Shown here: piece after piece, positions 32,791-42,797 of the stretch
How the letters are laid out: each line of letters opens with the position of its first letter
Numbering within the stretch: the first letter of the stretch is position 1
NCBI GenBank assembly: GCA_964442745.1
Contig: CAYUAI010000007.1
Span: 1-64,000, forward strand
Length of the DNA: 64,000 nt
Source: CAYUAI01 sp964442745
Lineage (GTDB): Bacteria; Pseudomonadota; Gammaproteobacteria; S012-40
Direction: 5' to 3'
The notes under the pieces: generated by a model
The model's database searches: none
What the model saw: the letters and a program-made list of their open reading frames with translations, nothing else
What the model was told of the DNA's origin: nothing
Translations under genes and position numbers: made by a program

Positions 32791-33268
32791 AATTTTAGAT
32801 CCACGCATCGGCACACAATTGCCATTGCCTAACTACGCCACCCCAGGATCGGCCGGCTTGGATTTAAGCGCTTGCATTGACGCCCCATTAACCATAAAGC
32901 CCGGAGAAACCCAGTTAATCAATACCGGTATTGCGTTGCACATTGCCGACCCACAACTGGCCGCCGTTATTTTGCCCCGCTCTGGATTAGGTCACAAACA
33001 CGGCATTGTATTGGGTAATCTCGTGGGACTCATTGACTCCGATTATCAAGGTCCGTTAATGGTCTCTTGCTGGAACCGCAGTCAGCAGGCATTCACCCTT
33101 AATATCGGTGAACGCATCGCGCAACTGGTCTTTGTCCCCATTGTATTAACACAATTCGAACAAGTTGATGAATTTGATACCAGCCATCGAGGGGAAGGCG
33201 GCTTTGGTTCTTCCGGAAGAACCACCGGATCATGTACCGGTACCACAAACGACGCAATCATTGCCTGA
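32771..33268 (+). CDS. dut: Deoxyuridine 5'-triphosphate nucleotidohydrolase
   Basis: 165 residues from ATG 32771. Hydrolyses dUTP to dUMP, keeping uracil out of DNA. The five trimeric dUTPase motifs are present: ATPGSAGLDL, PRSGLG, LVGLIDSDYQG, ERIAQLVF and RGEGGFGSSGR. About 15 residues after the last motif (TTGSCTGTTNDAIIA) form a tail not usually present. The start lies inside the end of coaBC, implying coupled translation. Confidence 0.96.
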   Translation: MKKIQLKILDPRIGTQLPLPNYATPGSAGLDLSACIDAPLTIKPGETQLINTGIALHIADPQLAAVILPRSGLGHKHGIVLGNLVGLIDSDYQGPLMVSCWNRSQQAFTLNIGERIAQLVFVPIVLTQFEQVDEFDTSHRGEGGFGSSGRTTGSCTGTTNDAIIA

Positions 33269-33318
33269 TGTCAAATGATCATCCCAATTTTTATAAAACT
33301 TAGCCATAGGTTCAATAC

Positions 33319-34725
33319 ATGCCAACAGACTCATATCAAATCGTTCAAGCAGAAAATTTAGCCTCATCGATATTCAAAGCCTATGACATTCGCGGTATTG
33401 TCGACCAAACTTTAACCAAGAATGTCGTTTTCGCCATTGGTAAAGCGTTAGGTAGCGAAGCCGCTGCCCTAGGCCAACACACGGTGGTGATTGCAAGAGA
33501 TGGCCGCAACTCAGGTCCAGCGCTTAGCCAAGCGCTAAGCGACGGATTAAGCGCCGCTGGCCGCCAGGTGATTGATATCGGCCGAGTCCCGACCCCAGTG
33601 CTGTATTTCGCCAATTTTCACCTGGCGACAGGGACCGGCATCATGCTCACCGGCAGCCATAACCCACCGGATTATAACGGTCTGAAAATTGTACTCGCTG
33701 GCGAAACACTCTCCGGAGAACGCATTCAAAAAATCAGGCAACGCATCGAACAACAAGATTTTATTTCCGGAAAAGGTACCTTAAGTACCCAGGATGTCTC
33801 CGAAGCCTATTTGCAAAAAATCACCAGTGACATCACCCTCGCTCGACCACTTAATATCGTGGTGGATTGCGGCAATGGGGTCGCCGGTGAATTAGCCCCC
33901 GAACTGTATCGCCGACTCGGCTGTCAAGTCACCGAACTCTATTGTGATATTGACGGCAACTTTCCCAATCATCATCCTGACCCGAGTCAACCAGAAACCC
34001 TCACCCATCTCATTGAGACGGTCATCCGAACGGGGGCTGACGTCGGTTTAGCCTTTGACGGAGACGGTGACCGCCTAGGCGTGGTATCGCCCGCCGGAGA
34101 AATTATCTGGCCTGACCGACAAATGGTGCTTTATGCCCAGGAAATTCTGGGGCGTAAACCCGGCTCAGAAATCATCTTTGATATCAAATGCTCCAGAAAC
34201 TTAGCCAAAGCGATTAAGGAGGCCAACGGCAAACCACTCATGTGGAAAACTGGCCACTCGTTAGTCAAAGCCAAACTCAAAGAAACAGGCGCACCACTGG
34301 CGGGTGAAATGAGCGGTCACATTTTTTTCAAAGACCGATGGTATGGCTTTGATGATGCCCTATATACCGGTGCACGCTTGCTAGAGATTCTCGCTCAAGA
34401 TCAACGTGCTCCGTTAGAGATTTTCAATGCCTTACCCAATATGATCAACACCCCAGAGCTGAGATTGGAAATGCAAGAAGGCGAACATTATGCATTCATG
34501 AAGCAAATCATCACCGCCTCAGACTTTTCTGGCGCCAAACTCACCACCATTGATGGCCTGCGAGTCGATTTCCCGGAGGGCTGGGGATTAGTTCGCCCAT
34601 CCAACACCACCCCTTGTTTGGTGATTCGCTTTGAAGCAGAAACCCAACTAGCCATGGATAAAATACAAAACCAATTCAGAACATTACTCCTCAGCTTAAG
34701 AGCTGACCTTGAGCTGCCATTTTAA
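33319..34725 (+). CDS. algC: Phosphomannomutase/phosphoglucomutase AlgC
   Basis: 468 residues. Interconverts hexose 1- and 6-phosphates for surface polysaccharide precursors. The phosphoserine loop is TGSHNPPDYNG (S113), the metal loop FDGDGDRLG (about 249-257), the sugar loop GEMSGHIFF and the phosphate-binding loop RPSNTTP. Its place between dut and argB is the same as in Pseudomonas. Confidence 0.95.
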   Translation: MPTDSYQIVQAENLASSIFKAYDIRGIVDQTLTKNVVFAIGKALGSEAAALGQHTVVIARDGRNSGPALSQALSDGLSAAGRQVIDIGRVPTPVLYFANFHLATGTGIMLTGSHNPPDYNGLKIVLAGETLSGERIQKIRQRIEQQDFISGKGTLSTQDVSEAYLQKITSDITLARPLNIVVDCGNGVAGELAPELYRRLGCQVTELYCDIDGNFPNHHPDPSQPETLTHLIETVIRTGADVGLAFDGDGDRLGVVSPAGEIIWPDRQMVLYAQEILGRKPGSEIIFDIKCSRNLAKAIKEANGKPLMWKTGHSLVKAKLKETGAPLAGEMSGHIFFKDRWYGFDDALYTGARLLEILAQDQRAPLEIFNALPNMINTPELRLEMQEGEHYAFMKQIITASDFSGAKLTTIDGLRVDFPEGWGLVRPSNTTPCLVIRFEAETQLAMDKIQNQFRTLLLSLRADLELPF

Positions 34726-34739
34726 CCGAGGGAATCACC

Positions 34740-35633
34740 ATGACAGTTTCAAACACCAAAGCCCCAGATATTGCCCGAGTACTGATTGAAGCATTGCCCT
34801 ACATCAAACGCTTCCATCATAAAACCATCGTGATTAAATATGGTGGTAACGCCATGATTGACCAAGACTTAAAAAGCCGCTTTGCACAAGATATTGTCTT
34901 AATGAAACTGGTCGGCATTAATCCGGTGATTGTGCATGGTGGCGGCCCACAAATCGGAGACTTATTGACCAAAATTGGCAAGCAAAGTCAGTTTGTCAAC
35001 GGCATGCGAGTCACCGACAGCGAAACCATGGATGTCGTTGAAATGGTACTCGGCGGGCTCGTTAATAAAGATATCGTTAACTTAATCAACCAGCACGGTG
35101 GCCGCGCCGTTGGCCTCACCGGCAAAGACGGCAATTTGATCCGTGCCAAAAAATTACATATCAATCATCGAACACCCGAAATAGAAGTCTCCGAAATCAT
35201 TGATTTAGGCCATGTTGGCGAAGTCGAGCACATTGATACATCGGTCGTCAACATGCTCGTCAAAGATAACTTTATTCCCGTCATCGCTCCGATTGGTGTG
35301 GGAAACGATGGCTTGTCCTATAATATTAATGCCGACTTGGTCGCCGGTAAATTAGCGGCAACCTTACAGGCAGAAAAACTGATTTTATTAACCAACACCA
35401 GTGGATTATTAGACAAAAACGAAAAACTCATCTCAGGCTTAACCGCCAACCAAATCGATCGTTACATTTCTGATGGCACCATTTATGGCGGTATGTTGCC
35501 CAAAATTAGCAGTGCGCTGGATGCCGTGCAGGGATCGGTGAAAAGCGCTCATATCATTGATGGACGTATCATGCACGCCGTTTTATTAGAAATATTTACT
35601 GATGAAGGCATCGGCACGCTAATTAAAGGTTAA
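34740..35633 (+). CDS. argB: Acetylglutamate kinase
   Basis: 297 residues, second step of arginine synthesis. Shows KYGGNAM near residue 35, VHGGGPQIGDLL near 67 and the NINADLVAGKLA substrate region. An N-terminal helix of about 25 residues before the kinase core is the feature of arginine-feedback-inhibited forms, so product inhibition is likely. GAGGGA precedes the ATG. Confidence 0.96.
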   Translation: MTVSNTKAPDIARVLIEALPYIKRFHHKTIVIKYGGNAMIDQDLKSRFAQDIVLMKLVGINPVIVHGGGPQIGDLLTKIGKQSQFVNGMRVTDSETMDVVEMVLGGLVNKDIVNLINQHGGRAVGLTGKDGNLIRAKKLHINHRTPEIEVSEIIDLGHVGEVEHIDTSVVNMLVKDNFIPVIAPIGVGNDGLSYNINADLVAGKLAATLQAEKLILLTNTSGLLDKNEKLISGLTANQIDRYISDGTIYGGMLPKISSALDAVQGSVKSAHIIDGRIMHAVLLEIFTDEGIGTLIKG

Positions 35634-35680
35634 AATGGGCAGCTAACCTCGGTCATCACGACACTGACATTGGACACGTT

Positions 35681-36307
35681 TTGGCAATACAACAGATAAC
35701 TCGACAACAGCAAATACTTGAAGCACTTGCCGTGGAACTCGAATCACACCCATGCCATGGTGTGACCATCGGCAAGCTGGCAAAAACGCTTGGTATTTCA
35801 GAGACGGCCATCTATCGACAATTTTCCTGCAAAGCAAAAATGTTTGAAGCATTGATTGAATTCAGCGAACAAACTATTTTTAGTCTTATTACTCGTATTG
35901 AAAAAGAAGAAAGTCTGGCCCTACAGCGTTGTCAACGAGTCTTGTCATTAGTATTAGGATTTGCCGATCGAAATCCGGGCATTACCCGCCTCTTGACCGG
36001 CAATACAGTGATTGGTGAGAAAACGCAACTACACCAACGTGTCTATCGCATCTATGAGCGATTAGAGACACAAATCAAACAATTTCTAAGAGAGGGTGTC
36101 TTGCGTGGTGAATTATCCGAAGCACTGCCCGTCGGACCTTTTGCCAATTTGATGCTGTCTTATGTGGAAGGTCGTCTATACCAATTCGTTCACAGTGGCT
36201 TTAAGCGTCCGCCTCTGGAATGTTGGGAAACTCAGTGGCAACTACTCCGCCAACCGTTTGACGACTATCGATTAGAAACAGAATCAGAACTTTACTCGCG
36301 CCACTGA
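35681..36307 (+). CDS. slmA: Nucleoid occlusion factor SlmA
   Basis: 208 residues, TetR-type DNA-binding protein that blocks FtsZ assembly over the nucleoid. The N-terminal helix-turn-helix is VTIGKLAKTLGISETAIYRQF; the dimer part has GFADRNPGITRLLTGN as in E. coli SlmA. No ATG is available in frame: the first usable codon is the TTG at 35681, with a weak GGA upstream. It is 48 bases after argB. It works with ftsZ in this same window. Confidence 0.92.
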   Translation: MAIQQITRQQQILEALAVELESHPCHGVTIGKLAKTLGISETAIYRQFSCKAKMFEALIEFSEQTIFSLITRIEKEESLALQRCQRVLSLVLGFADRNPGITRLLTGNTVIGEKTQLHQRVYRIYERLETQIKQFLREGVLRGELSEALPVGPFANLMLSYVEGRLYQFVHSGFKRPPLECWETQWQLLRQPFDDYRLETESELYSRH

Positions 36308-36316
36308 AAATATACC

Positions 36317-36955
36317 TTACCGGTAAGTATCACCCACCAGTGTTTCAAAACGCAGAATATCTTGCGCATATTGAAATTCAATTTCGTGCTGCTCTTCACG
36401 CTTTCTTTGGACAAAATCCCGGCCATCCTGAATTTGCTTGAGCACCGTTGCCGTATCCAATTGTAACTTCTCCGGCACATCTTCCCTGGCGTTCAGATAC
36501 TTCTCCGCCTGAATTTTCATTTTATCTAATATTTTTTCAAACGCACCAATATTTGCCAGGGTAATCGTCACAATACTATTAAGCGAATCTAATTTACGCG
36601 CCTGTGCCGCCTTGATCTCCCTGACACTAGTAAAGGTTTCTAAGAGCGCACGATCTCGCCGTCTATTTCGCTCTATTAAACGCCTTTCATCTTTTTTTCG
36701 CTTCAGTTCAGCTTGGTCCACCTTGTCCATGTATTTGTCTTTTATCGAAGGAATAACCTGTAAGGTCACCCCCTGGCTATTGACCACGCGATAGCCAAAC
36801 TCCTGCAATTCTGGACTCAGTGTATCTTGGATGCGGGTTTTGCCTTGCTTATCAACAAAGACATAATACACATCGCCAGCACTCACACCCATTGAACAGA
36901 GCAGACTAAATAACAAGCACAGCAAAATAGCATGTAAATGATTTCTGTCTTTCAT
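36317..36955 (-). CDS. Exported DUF4124-domain protein with coiled coil
   Basis: 212 residues from ATG 36955, giving a signal peptide (cleavage near GVSAGD). The first mature segment (YYVFVDKQGKTRIQDTLSPE) is a DUF4124 domain, a short beta module common in gammaproteobacterial envelope proteins. The rest is charged helix (KRKKDERRLIERNRRRDRAL) and probably coiled coil. It converges on slmA. No specific function is known. Confidence 0.75.
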   Translation of the reverse strand: MKDRNHLHAILLCLLFSLLCSMGVSAGDVYYVFVDKQGKTRIQDTLSPELQEFGYRVVNSQGVTLQVIPSIKDKYMDKVDQAELKRKKDERRLIERNRRRDRALLETFTSVREIKAAQARKLDSLNSIVTITLANIGAFEKILDKMKIQAEKYLNAREDVPEKLQLDTATVLKQIQDGRDFVQRKREEQHEIEFQYAQDILRFETLVGDTYR

Positions 36956-37069
36956 TAATTGCCACACTTCAATAAAATACCAATCGATCAACCTGTTTAA
37001 CGGCTTTGCTAATTATTTACTTAAAACGCACCGATAAATTGATCACTGCCATTATGGAAATCAAGCTCA

Positions 37070-37717
37070 TTATTGGTTGATACCATATTGTTGCTGATAA
37101 TCTCGCACCGACGGCACCCATTGAACCAGATCAGGTTGGCTTGCCATATAGCTAAGCAGATGAGCCAAATCCACAATGCTGACCACTTGTACGCCGCCCT
37201 CTTGCTCGATTTCTTGGATAGCCGATATCTGTGCTTCACCCCGCTCTTTACGGTCCAGGGCAATCACCACCGCTACCGCTTGCGCATTAGCCTGTTTGAT
37301 TAATTTCATCGACTCCTTGACAGAGGTGCCGGCGGAAATCACATCGTCAATAATTAATACCCGGCCCTGTAATGAGGCCCCCACAATCAAACCACCCTCA
37401 CCATGATCTTTCACTTCTTTGCGGTTAAATGCAAAAGGGACATTTCGCTGATGCTGGTCAGCCAGTGCAATCGCCATTGCAGAAACTAATGGGATGCCTT
37501 TATAGGCCGGGCCAAACAACATATCAAACTCAATGCCTGAATGAATAATCGCGGACGCATAAAAACGGCCTAATTCAGCCAGCCGCTGACCATCATTAAA
37601 CAAACCGCTATTAAAAAAATAAGGGCTTTGACGGCCAGATTTTAAGGTATATTGACCAAAACAAAGCACTTTAGATTGAATCGCAAAGTCGATAAACGCT
37701 CTTTGGTATGGATGCAT
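37070..37717 (-). CDS. pyrE: Orotate phosphoribosyltransferase
   Basis: 215 residues. Converts orotate and PRPP to orotidine monophosphate in pyrimidine synthesis. The PRPP-binding motif is VLIIDDVISAGTSVKES (about 120-136), and the N-terminus has FGQYTLKSGRQSPYFFNSG. Usual partner rph is absent. Position next to the slmA region follows the common argB-slmA-pyrE order. Confidence 0.97.
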   Translation of the reverse strand: MHPYQRAFIDFAIQSKVLCFGQYTLKSGRQSPYFFNSGLFNDGQRLAELGRFYASAIIHSGIEFDMLFGPAYKGIPLVSAMAIALADQHQRNVPFAFNRKEVKDHGEGGLIVGASLQGRVLIIDDVISAGTSVKESMKLIKQANAQAVAVVIALDRKERGEAQISAIQEIEQEGGVQVVSIVDLAHLLSYMASQPDLVQWVPSVRDYQQQYGINQ

Positions 37718-37805
37718 ACGGATACTCAGCTCCTAGAAATAATAATTGAGCTGGCAATGAATCTTTTCCTATAAAACCAATAACAGCCGACCAGCCAATC
37801 GCTTA

Positions 37806-38120
37806 CTAAGCGTCAATTTCCTCTAATTTACCCGCAATATAATAACGTTGGCTATTCGTGGCTAGCGGCTCTACTCGCAAAATTTTCATTACCGCAGATA
37901 AACTTGGAGAAATCTTTAATTCTGGAACCACATTAATGTGGAGTTTGCTGCCCACGGCCAATGCTTGATCGGTATGAAACTTAATTCCCTTGGCACTTAA
38001 ATTAATACAGGTCGCCCTTTTATTCATACTTGAGCCCATCGCCTGATAGAACACTGGGCACTCAATGTCCATACGAATAAAGTCCCGCTTTTCGCTATAT
38101 TCACGTAAACTAGAATACAT
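37806..38120 (-). CDS. PilZ-domain protein, likely c-di-GMP receptor
   Basis: 104 residues from ATG 38120, with GGAG 7 bases upstream. The whole protein is one PilZ domain. The two ligand motifs are present: RxxxR in KRDFIRMD and (D/N)xSxxG in CINLSAKGIKF. It has no partner domain, so it probably acts by protein-protein contact on binding c-di-GMP. It lies 130 bases after secA, between secA and pyrE. Confidence 0.82.
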   Translation of the reverse strand: MYSSLREYSEKRDFIRMDIECPVFYQAMGSSMNKRATCINLSAKGIKFHTDQALAVGSKLHINVVPELKISPSLSAVMKILRVEPLATNSQRYYIAGKLEEIDA

Positions 38121-38250
38121 TTTCAATCTCCGGCATAAAAGGCACACACTGAGCGTGAAAAATCCACCTCAGCGAGCACCCTTAAGTCAGCAACCCACTG
38201 ACATAATGTCGTAGAAACAAACCAAAATTCATGCCAGGCGATCAAGTGAT

Positions 38251-40959
38251 TTAGTTAACGCGACCATGACATTGTTTATATTTTTTACCGGAACCACAAG
38301 GACATGGCTCATTACGCCCCACTTTGCGGCCTTCTCTGACAAACGGCTCAGATCGCTCTTCAGCGGCTGTCTCTGGATCCCCCCCATCGGTTAACGATTT
38401 TGCCTCGGGGTGATTAAACTGCATATCAGCTTGCGCTCGGCGTTGCTCCTCAACGCGGCGAACATCGTCTTCTACCGCAATCTGGACTTTACATAAAATA
38501 CTGGTCATTTCATGTTTAATTCGTTCCAACAAATTTTGGAACATTTCAAACGCTTCGCGTTTATATTCTTGCTTAGGATTTTTTTGCGCATAACCGCGTA
38601 AATGAATGCCCTGGCGTAAATAATCCATGGCGGATAAATGCTCTTTCCAGAGATTATCTAACACTTGCAGCATCACCGCTTTTTCAAAATGACGCAGAAT
38701 CGAGGCGCCCACTTTTTCCTCTTTCGCAATATATTCATCGTTAACGGCTTGTACAATACGCTGCCGCAGGGTTTCTTCATAAAGCTCATGATCGTCATCA
38801 AGCCATTGTTGAATGTCGAGCTTGAGCCCAAGCTTGGCTTCTAACTCAGTCGTTAAACCTGGAATATCCCAGGTTTCATCCAAACTTTGCGGTGTAATAT
38901 GTTGATCAATTATCTCATGAACCACATCTTCCCGCACCGCATTGACCGTTTCAGAAATGTCAGCCAGATCCATAATTTCATTACGTTGCTCATAGATCAC
39001 TTTGCGTTGTTCGTTAGCCACATCATCATATTCTAGTAATTGTTTACGGATATCGAAGTTGCGCCCCTCCACTTTACGCTGAGCATTTTCAATCGCTTTA
39101 CTGACCCAAGGGTGCTCAATGGCTTCCCCCTCCTCCATCCCTAGCTTTTGCATCAGACCCGCCACCCGGTCAGAAGCAAAGATACGCATGAGACTATCTT
39201 CCATCGACAAATAAAATCGGGTGGATCCTGGATCGCCTTGACGTCCGCTACGACCACGTAACTGATTATCAATGCGCCGAGATTCATGACGCTCCGTTCC
39301 GATAACATGCAAGCCCCCCACCTCTAACACTTGTTTGTGGCTCACGTCCCAGGCTTGCTCTGTTTTCTTTTTAGCAACTTCATCTTTCGGATTTTTCAAA
39401 CGACTTAATTCGGCTTCTAAACTGCCGCCCAACACAATATCCGTTCCCCGCCCGGCCATATTCGTCGCAATCGTCACCGCCCCTAGCGCACCGGCCTGGG
39501 CAATAATATCCGCTTCACGCTCATGAAACTTAGCGTTCAGTACTTCATGTTTAATTTTTTCTTTATTGAGAATCCCGGAGATAAGTTCAGAACTTTCAAT
39601 GGAGGCCGTCCCCACCAAAACCGGCTGTTTGCGGGCATAGCAATCTCTAATATCGCTAACAATGGATTGGTATTTTTCCTTGCCCGTTAAATAGATCAAG
39701 TCACCATGATCCATACGGGCCACGGTCTTATTCGGAGGAATCACCGAGACTTCCAACTTATAAATTTGTTGAAACTCAAAAGCTTCAGTATCCGCCGTTC
39801 CTGTCATGCCTGATAATTTATCATACAAACGGAAAAAATTCTGAAAGGTTATCGAGCCAAGTGTTTGGTTTTCTTGTTGTATAGTTACGCCTTCTTTTGC
39901 TTCAACCGCTTGATGCAAGCCATCCGACCAGCGGCGACCCGGCATAGTTCGACCAGTAAATTCATCAACAATAATCACTTCGTTGTTTTGCACCACATAT
40001 TCAACATCACGTTTGTATAAAACATGAGCACGCAGAGCCGCATTCAAGTGATGATTTTTACTGACGTTGGCGGTATCATATAAACTCTCGCCTTCCTTAA
40101 GCAAACCATGCTCTATCAATAATTGCTCAATTTTATCATGGCCGGCTTCGGTCAAATAGACTTGACGTGATTTTTCATCAACACTGAAATCACCCGGACC
40201 GTCTTCTTCCTTTTGAGCGACGAGCAGGGGAACAATTTTATTGATGTGTAGGTATAGCTCAGAATTGCCTTCCGCCGGTCCGGAAATAATCAGCGGCGTC
40301 CTCGCTTCATCGATCAAAATAGAATCGACTTCATCCACAACGGCGTAATGCAATGCGCGCTGTACCCGATCATCACCGCTAAAAGCCATATTATCGCGCA
40401 AATAATCAAAACCATATTCGTTATTTGTGCCATAAGTAATATCCGAGGCATAGGCTTGTCGCTTGGTTTCGTTATCTTGACCGGACACCACCACCCCCGT
40501 CGTTAAACCAAGAAAACCGTAAATGGCACTCATCCATTCAGCATCACGCCGAGCCAGATAATCATTGACCGTAATCACATGCACGCCTTGACCCGTTAAA
40601 GCATTTAAATAGGCGGGCAAGGTGGCCACTAAGGTCTTTCCTTCACCGGTACGCATTTCAGCAATACGCCCTTCATGCAGCACCATGCCACCGACCAATT
40701 GCATATCAAAGTGTCGCATTTTTAAGGTACGCTTACCGGCTTCACGAACCACCGCAAAAGCTTCTTCTAAGAGCGCGTCAACCGTCTCTCCCTGCGTTAA
40801 GCGATGACGAAACTCATCGGTTGTTGCCTGTAACTGTTCGTCACTTAATGCCGAAGTTTTTGGTTCAAATTCATTAATCGCGGCGACAGATTTGTTATAT
40901 CGTCTTAACTGGCGTTCATTTCGGCTGCCAAAGACCTTACTTAGAACCTTGCTAAACAT
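38251..40959 (-). CDS. secA: Preprotein translocase subunit SecA
   Basis: 902 residues from ATG 40959. ATPase motor that pushes unfolded proteins through SecYEG. Walker A is MRTGEGKTLVAT, the DEAD-like box is DEVDSILIDEAR and motif VI is QLRGRSGRQGDPGSTRF. The C-terminal zinc-binding SEC-C motif is CPCGSGKKYKQCH. I see no SecM-type arrest peptide in front of it. Confidence 0.98.
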   Translation of the reverse strand: MFSKVLSKVFGSRNERQLRRYNKSVAAINEFEPKTSALSDEQLQATTDEFRHRLTQGETVDALLEEAFAVVREAGKRTLKMRHFDMQLVGGMVLHEGRIAEMRTGEGKTLVATLPAYLNALTGQGVHVITVNDYLARRDAEWMSAIYGFLGLTTGVVVSGQDNETKRQAYASDITYGTNNEYGFDYLRDNMAFSGDDRVQRALHYAVVDEVDSILIDEARTPLIISGPAEGNSELYLHINKIVPLLVAQKEEDGPGDFSVDEKSRQVYLTEAGHDKIEQLLIEHGLLKEGESLYDTANVSKNHHLNAALRAHVLYKRDVEYVVQNNEVIIVDEFTGRTMPGRRWSDGLHQAVEAKEGVTIQQENQTLGSITFQNFFRLYDKLSGMTGTADTEAFEFQQIYKLEVSVIPPNKTVARMDHGDLIYLTGKEKYQSIVSDIRDCYARKQPVLVGTASIESSELISGILNKEKIKHEVLNAKFHEREADIIAQAGALGAVTIATNMAGRGTDIVLGGSLEAELSRLKNPKDEVAKKKTEQAWDVSHKQVLEVGGLHVIGTERHESRRIDNQLRGRSGRQGDPGSTRFYLSMEDSLMRIFASDRVAGLMQKLGMEEGEAIEHPWVSKAIENAQRKVEGRNFDIRKQLLEYDDVANEQRKVIYEQRNEIMDLADISETVNAVREDVVHEIIDQHITPQSLDETWDIPGLTTELEAKLGLKLDIQQWLDDDHELYEETLRQRIVQAVNDEYIAKEEKVGASILRHFEKAVMLQVLDNLWKEHLSAMDYLRQGIHLRGYAQKNPKQEYKREAFEMFQNLLERIKHEMTSILCKVQIAVEDDVRRVEEQRRAQADMQFNHPEAKSLTDGGDPETAAEERSEPFVREGRKVGRNEPCPCGSGKKYKQCHGRVN

Positions 40960-41309
40960 AATCAATAATTACCCAGTCAATGAGGAAAATGGTGAAAGTA
41001 TAGCTGAATTTTAATGGCTTGACGCTGGTTTTTTTTAGCCGTTCATTTTTTCTTGATGTGACTGCAAATAATTCCATCACTGTCTCCACCAAGCCAAAGA
41101 ATGATGCCTTGTGGCAAACGACACGTCGCTGGAAATAAAAGAGTTTATTTAACGATAGGCGCTTGCCGCCAGTGAGTAATTTTAAACCCCATGCGCATTG
41201 ACAGAGTGGGTAACACAAACTCAATTGACGTGACAAAAAGAGAAAATCGACAAGCTAAGAAAATATTAGAAATTAGATTTGTTCATTTCTGAAACAAAAT
41301 ATACAACAA
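40960..41309. other. secA upstream region
   Basis: 350 bases between the M23 peptidase gene and secA. A 94-codon minus-strand frame (40952-41236, TTG start) overlaps the secA start but has no signal peptide or SecM-like arrest motif, so I do not call it. The region should hold the secA promoter. Confidence 0.4.
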
Positions 41310-42227
41310 TTATTTTGCTTTAACATAACGAATCGGGTTAACAGTGCGTCCATTGCGTATCACTTCAAAATGAACATGAGGACCCGTTGATCGACCACTC
41401 GAACCCATCAGCGAAATCGCCTCTCCCTTTTTAACCGCCTGTCCTTTCTTGGCTAGAATACGTTTATTATGACCATAACGCGTCACATAACCATTACCAT
41501 GGTTAATTTCGACTAATTCACCATAGCCGTAACGCGTACCAGCCCAAGTTACCACGCCTGAAGCCACCGCAATCACATCGGAACCTTCCTTGCCAGCAAT
41601 ATCAATCCCGTCATGATGCGCAAGACGCCCGGTAAATGGATCGGTACGCTTTCCAAAATGGGATGAAATCCAACCACTTTTCACCGGACGACCACTCGGT
41701 CGCAGCTCGTTCTGCAGTTCTTCGTTCATCAATATACTTTCCAGCACGGCTAATTGTACTGAACGATGCTCCAACTGGCTGGATAAACCATCCAACTCGG
41801 CAATAAATTCACCCATGGGCATCTTACTGTCTGGCTGCCCCATGGAATCAGGCCCACCCAGCGCAGGAACTTGATCAAAATTGAATTCACCCTTTTTTAA
41901 TTTCGCTTTTTCTACCAGACGCCCACCTAACGCGTCAAGACGTATGACATGTGCTTTTAATTCGCCTAAACGCATCGCTAATGCATTAATACTTTCTTCG
42001 GCATGATCTGTGATTTCATTTATGCTATTATTTTGTTTATCGATTTCTTTTTTTAAATCAACAATAATAGTCTCTGTCGATTGACTGACCATCCCCTGCT
42101 TGAAACCAATATGGAACGCACCGATAATGGCAGCCACAAATATCAAAGACAGTAAAAACCAATAATGGACTCCAACACAATAATGTTTAGTTCCGCCAGG
42201 TCGACTGATCACTAAAATCAAACTCAT
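41310..42227 (-). CDS. Membrane-anchored M23 (LytM) peptidase
   Basis: 305 residues: a transmembrane helix near 22-42, a periplasmic coiled coil (about 50-170) and a C-terminal LytM domain. Zinc ligands look intact: H205-x3-D209 in HHDGID and H284-x-H286 in GPHVHFE, so it should be an active endopeptidase. Located between lpxC-dciA and secA as in Pseudomonas relatives. The anchored coiled coil plus LytM layout resembles envelope hydrolases rather than soluble lysostaphin types. Confidence 0.9.
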   Translation of the reverse strand: MSLILVISRPGGTKHYCVGVHYWFLLSLIFVAAIIGAFHIGFKQGMVSQSTETIIVDLKKEIDKQNNSINEITDHAEESINALAMRLGELKAHVIRLDALGGRLVEKAKLKKGEFNFDQVPALGGPDSMGQPDSKMPMGEFIAELDGLSSQLEHRSVQLAVLESILMNEELQNELRPSGRPVKSGWISSHFGKRTDPFTGRLAHHDGIDIAGKEGSDVIAVASGVVTWAGTRYGYGELVEINHGNGYVTRYGHNKRILAKKGQAVKKGEAISLMGSSGRSTGPHVHFEVIRNGRTVNPIRYVKAK

Positions 42228-42295
42228 GGTTACTACCTTTCATCTTTAATTTCATTTTTTTTATCGGCGACGCATTTCGCAAGCTTGAGATCATT

Positions 42296-42736
42296 ATGCA
42301 AAAACGAGTCCCACAGAAAATCAGCAACATTTTAACCAATGGCTCTCCGGAACTATCGCGTATACTCCGCCAAACTTACGTCTTAAATACTTTAAATACT
42401 ATTTTAAATCAGTTACTCGCTGAACCGTCAAAGCGCCATTGCCATATTGCCAATGTACGAGAACAAACCATCATACTGCACGCAGACTCACCGGCCTGGG
42501 CAACAAGAATAAGATATGAAATACCATGGATACTCAAGCAAATAAACGAAATGTATAGCAAGCAAGTCTTTTTAGAGATAAAGCTTAAAGTGCGGGCTGA
42601 TTATACTCAAACCACAACGAATGACACTCAGAATATAAAACAGAAAGAAGCGCTCAAAAAAAGATCCGGTAGCGATATTAAAGACCCCAAACTCAAACAA
42701 GCCATGGATCGCTTACTGCTTCACAGAAAAACCTGA
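42296..42736 (+). CDS. dciA: DciA/DUF721 family protein
   Basis: 146 residues. DciA loads the replicative helicase DnaB in bacteria that lack DnaC or DnaI. The DUF721 core is seen as LNTILNQLLAEPSKRHCHIANV and SPAWATRIRYEIPWILKQIN, followed by a disordered basic tail. It is divergent from the M23 peptidase and converges on lpxC, the arrangement usual in Pseudomonas-type genomes. Confidence 0.85.
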   Translation: MQKRVPQKISNILTNGSPELSRILRQTYVLNTLNTILNQLLAEPSKRHCHIANVREQTIILHADSPAWATRIRYEIPWILKQINEMYSKQVFLEIKLKVRADYTQTTTNDTQNIKQKEALKKRSGSDIKDPKLKQAMDRLLLHRKT

Positions 42737-42797
42737 CACTTTATTTGAATCATTAAAATATTTTTTTTATCGCTTGCTTTGAACGTACCAGCCAACA

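Noticed and set aside
40952..41236. Possible secM-like leader frame overlapping the secA start
   Set aside because: TTG start, no signal peptide and no arrest motif such as the SecM WIxxxxGIRAGP pattern; overlap with secA looks accidental.
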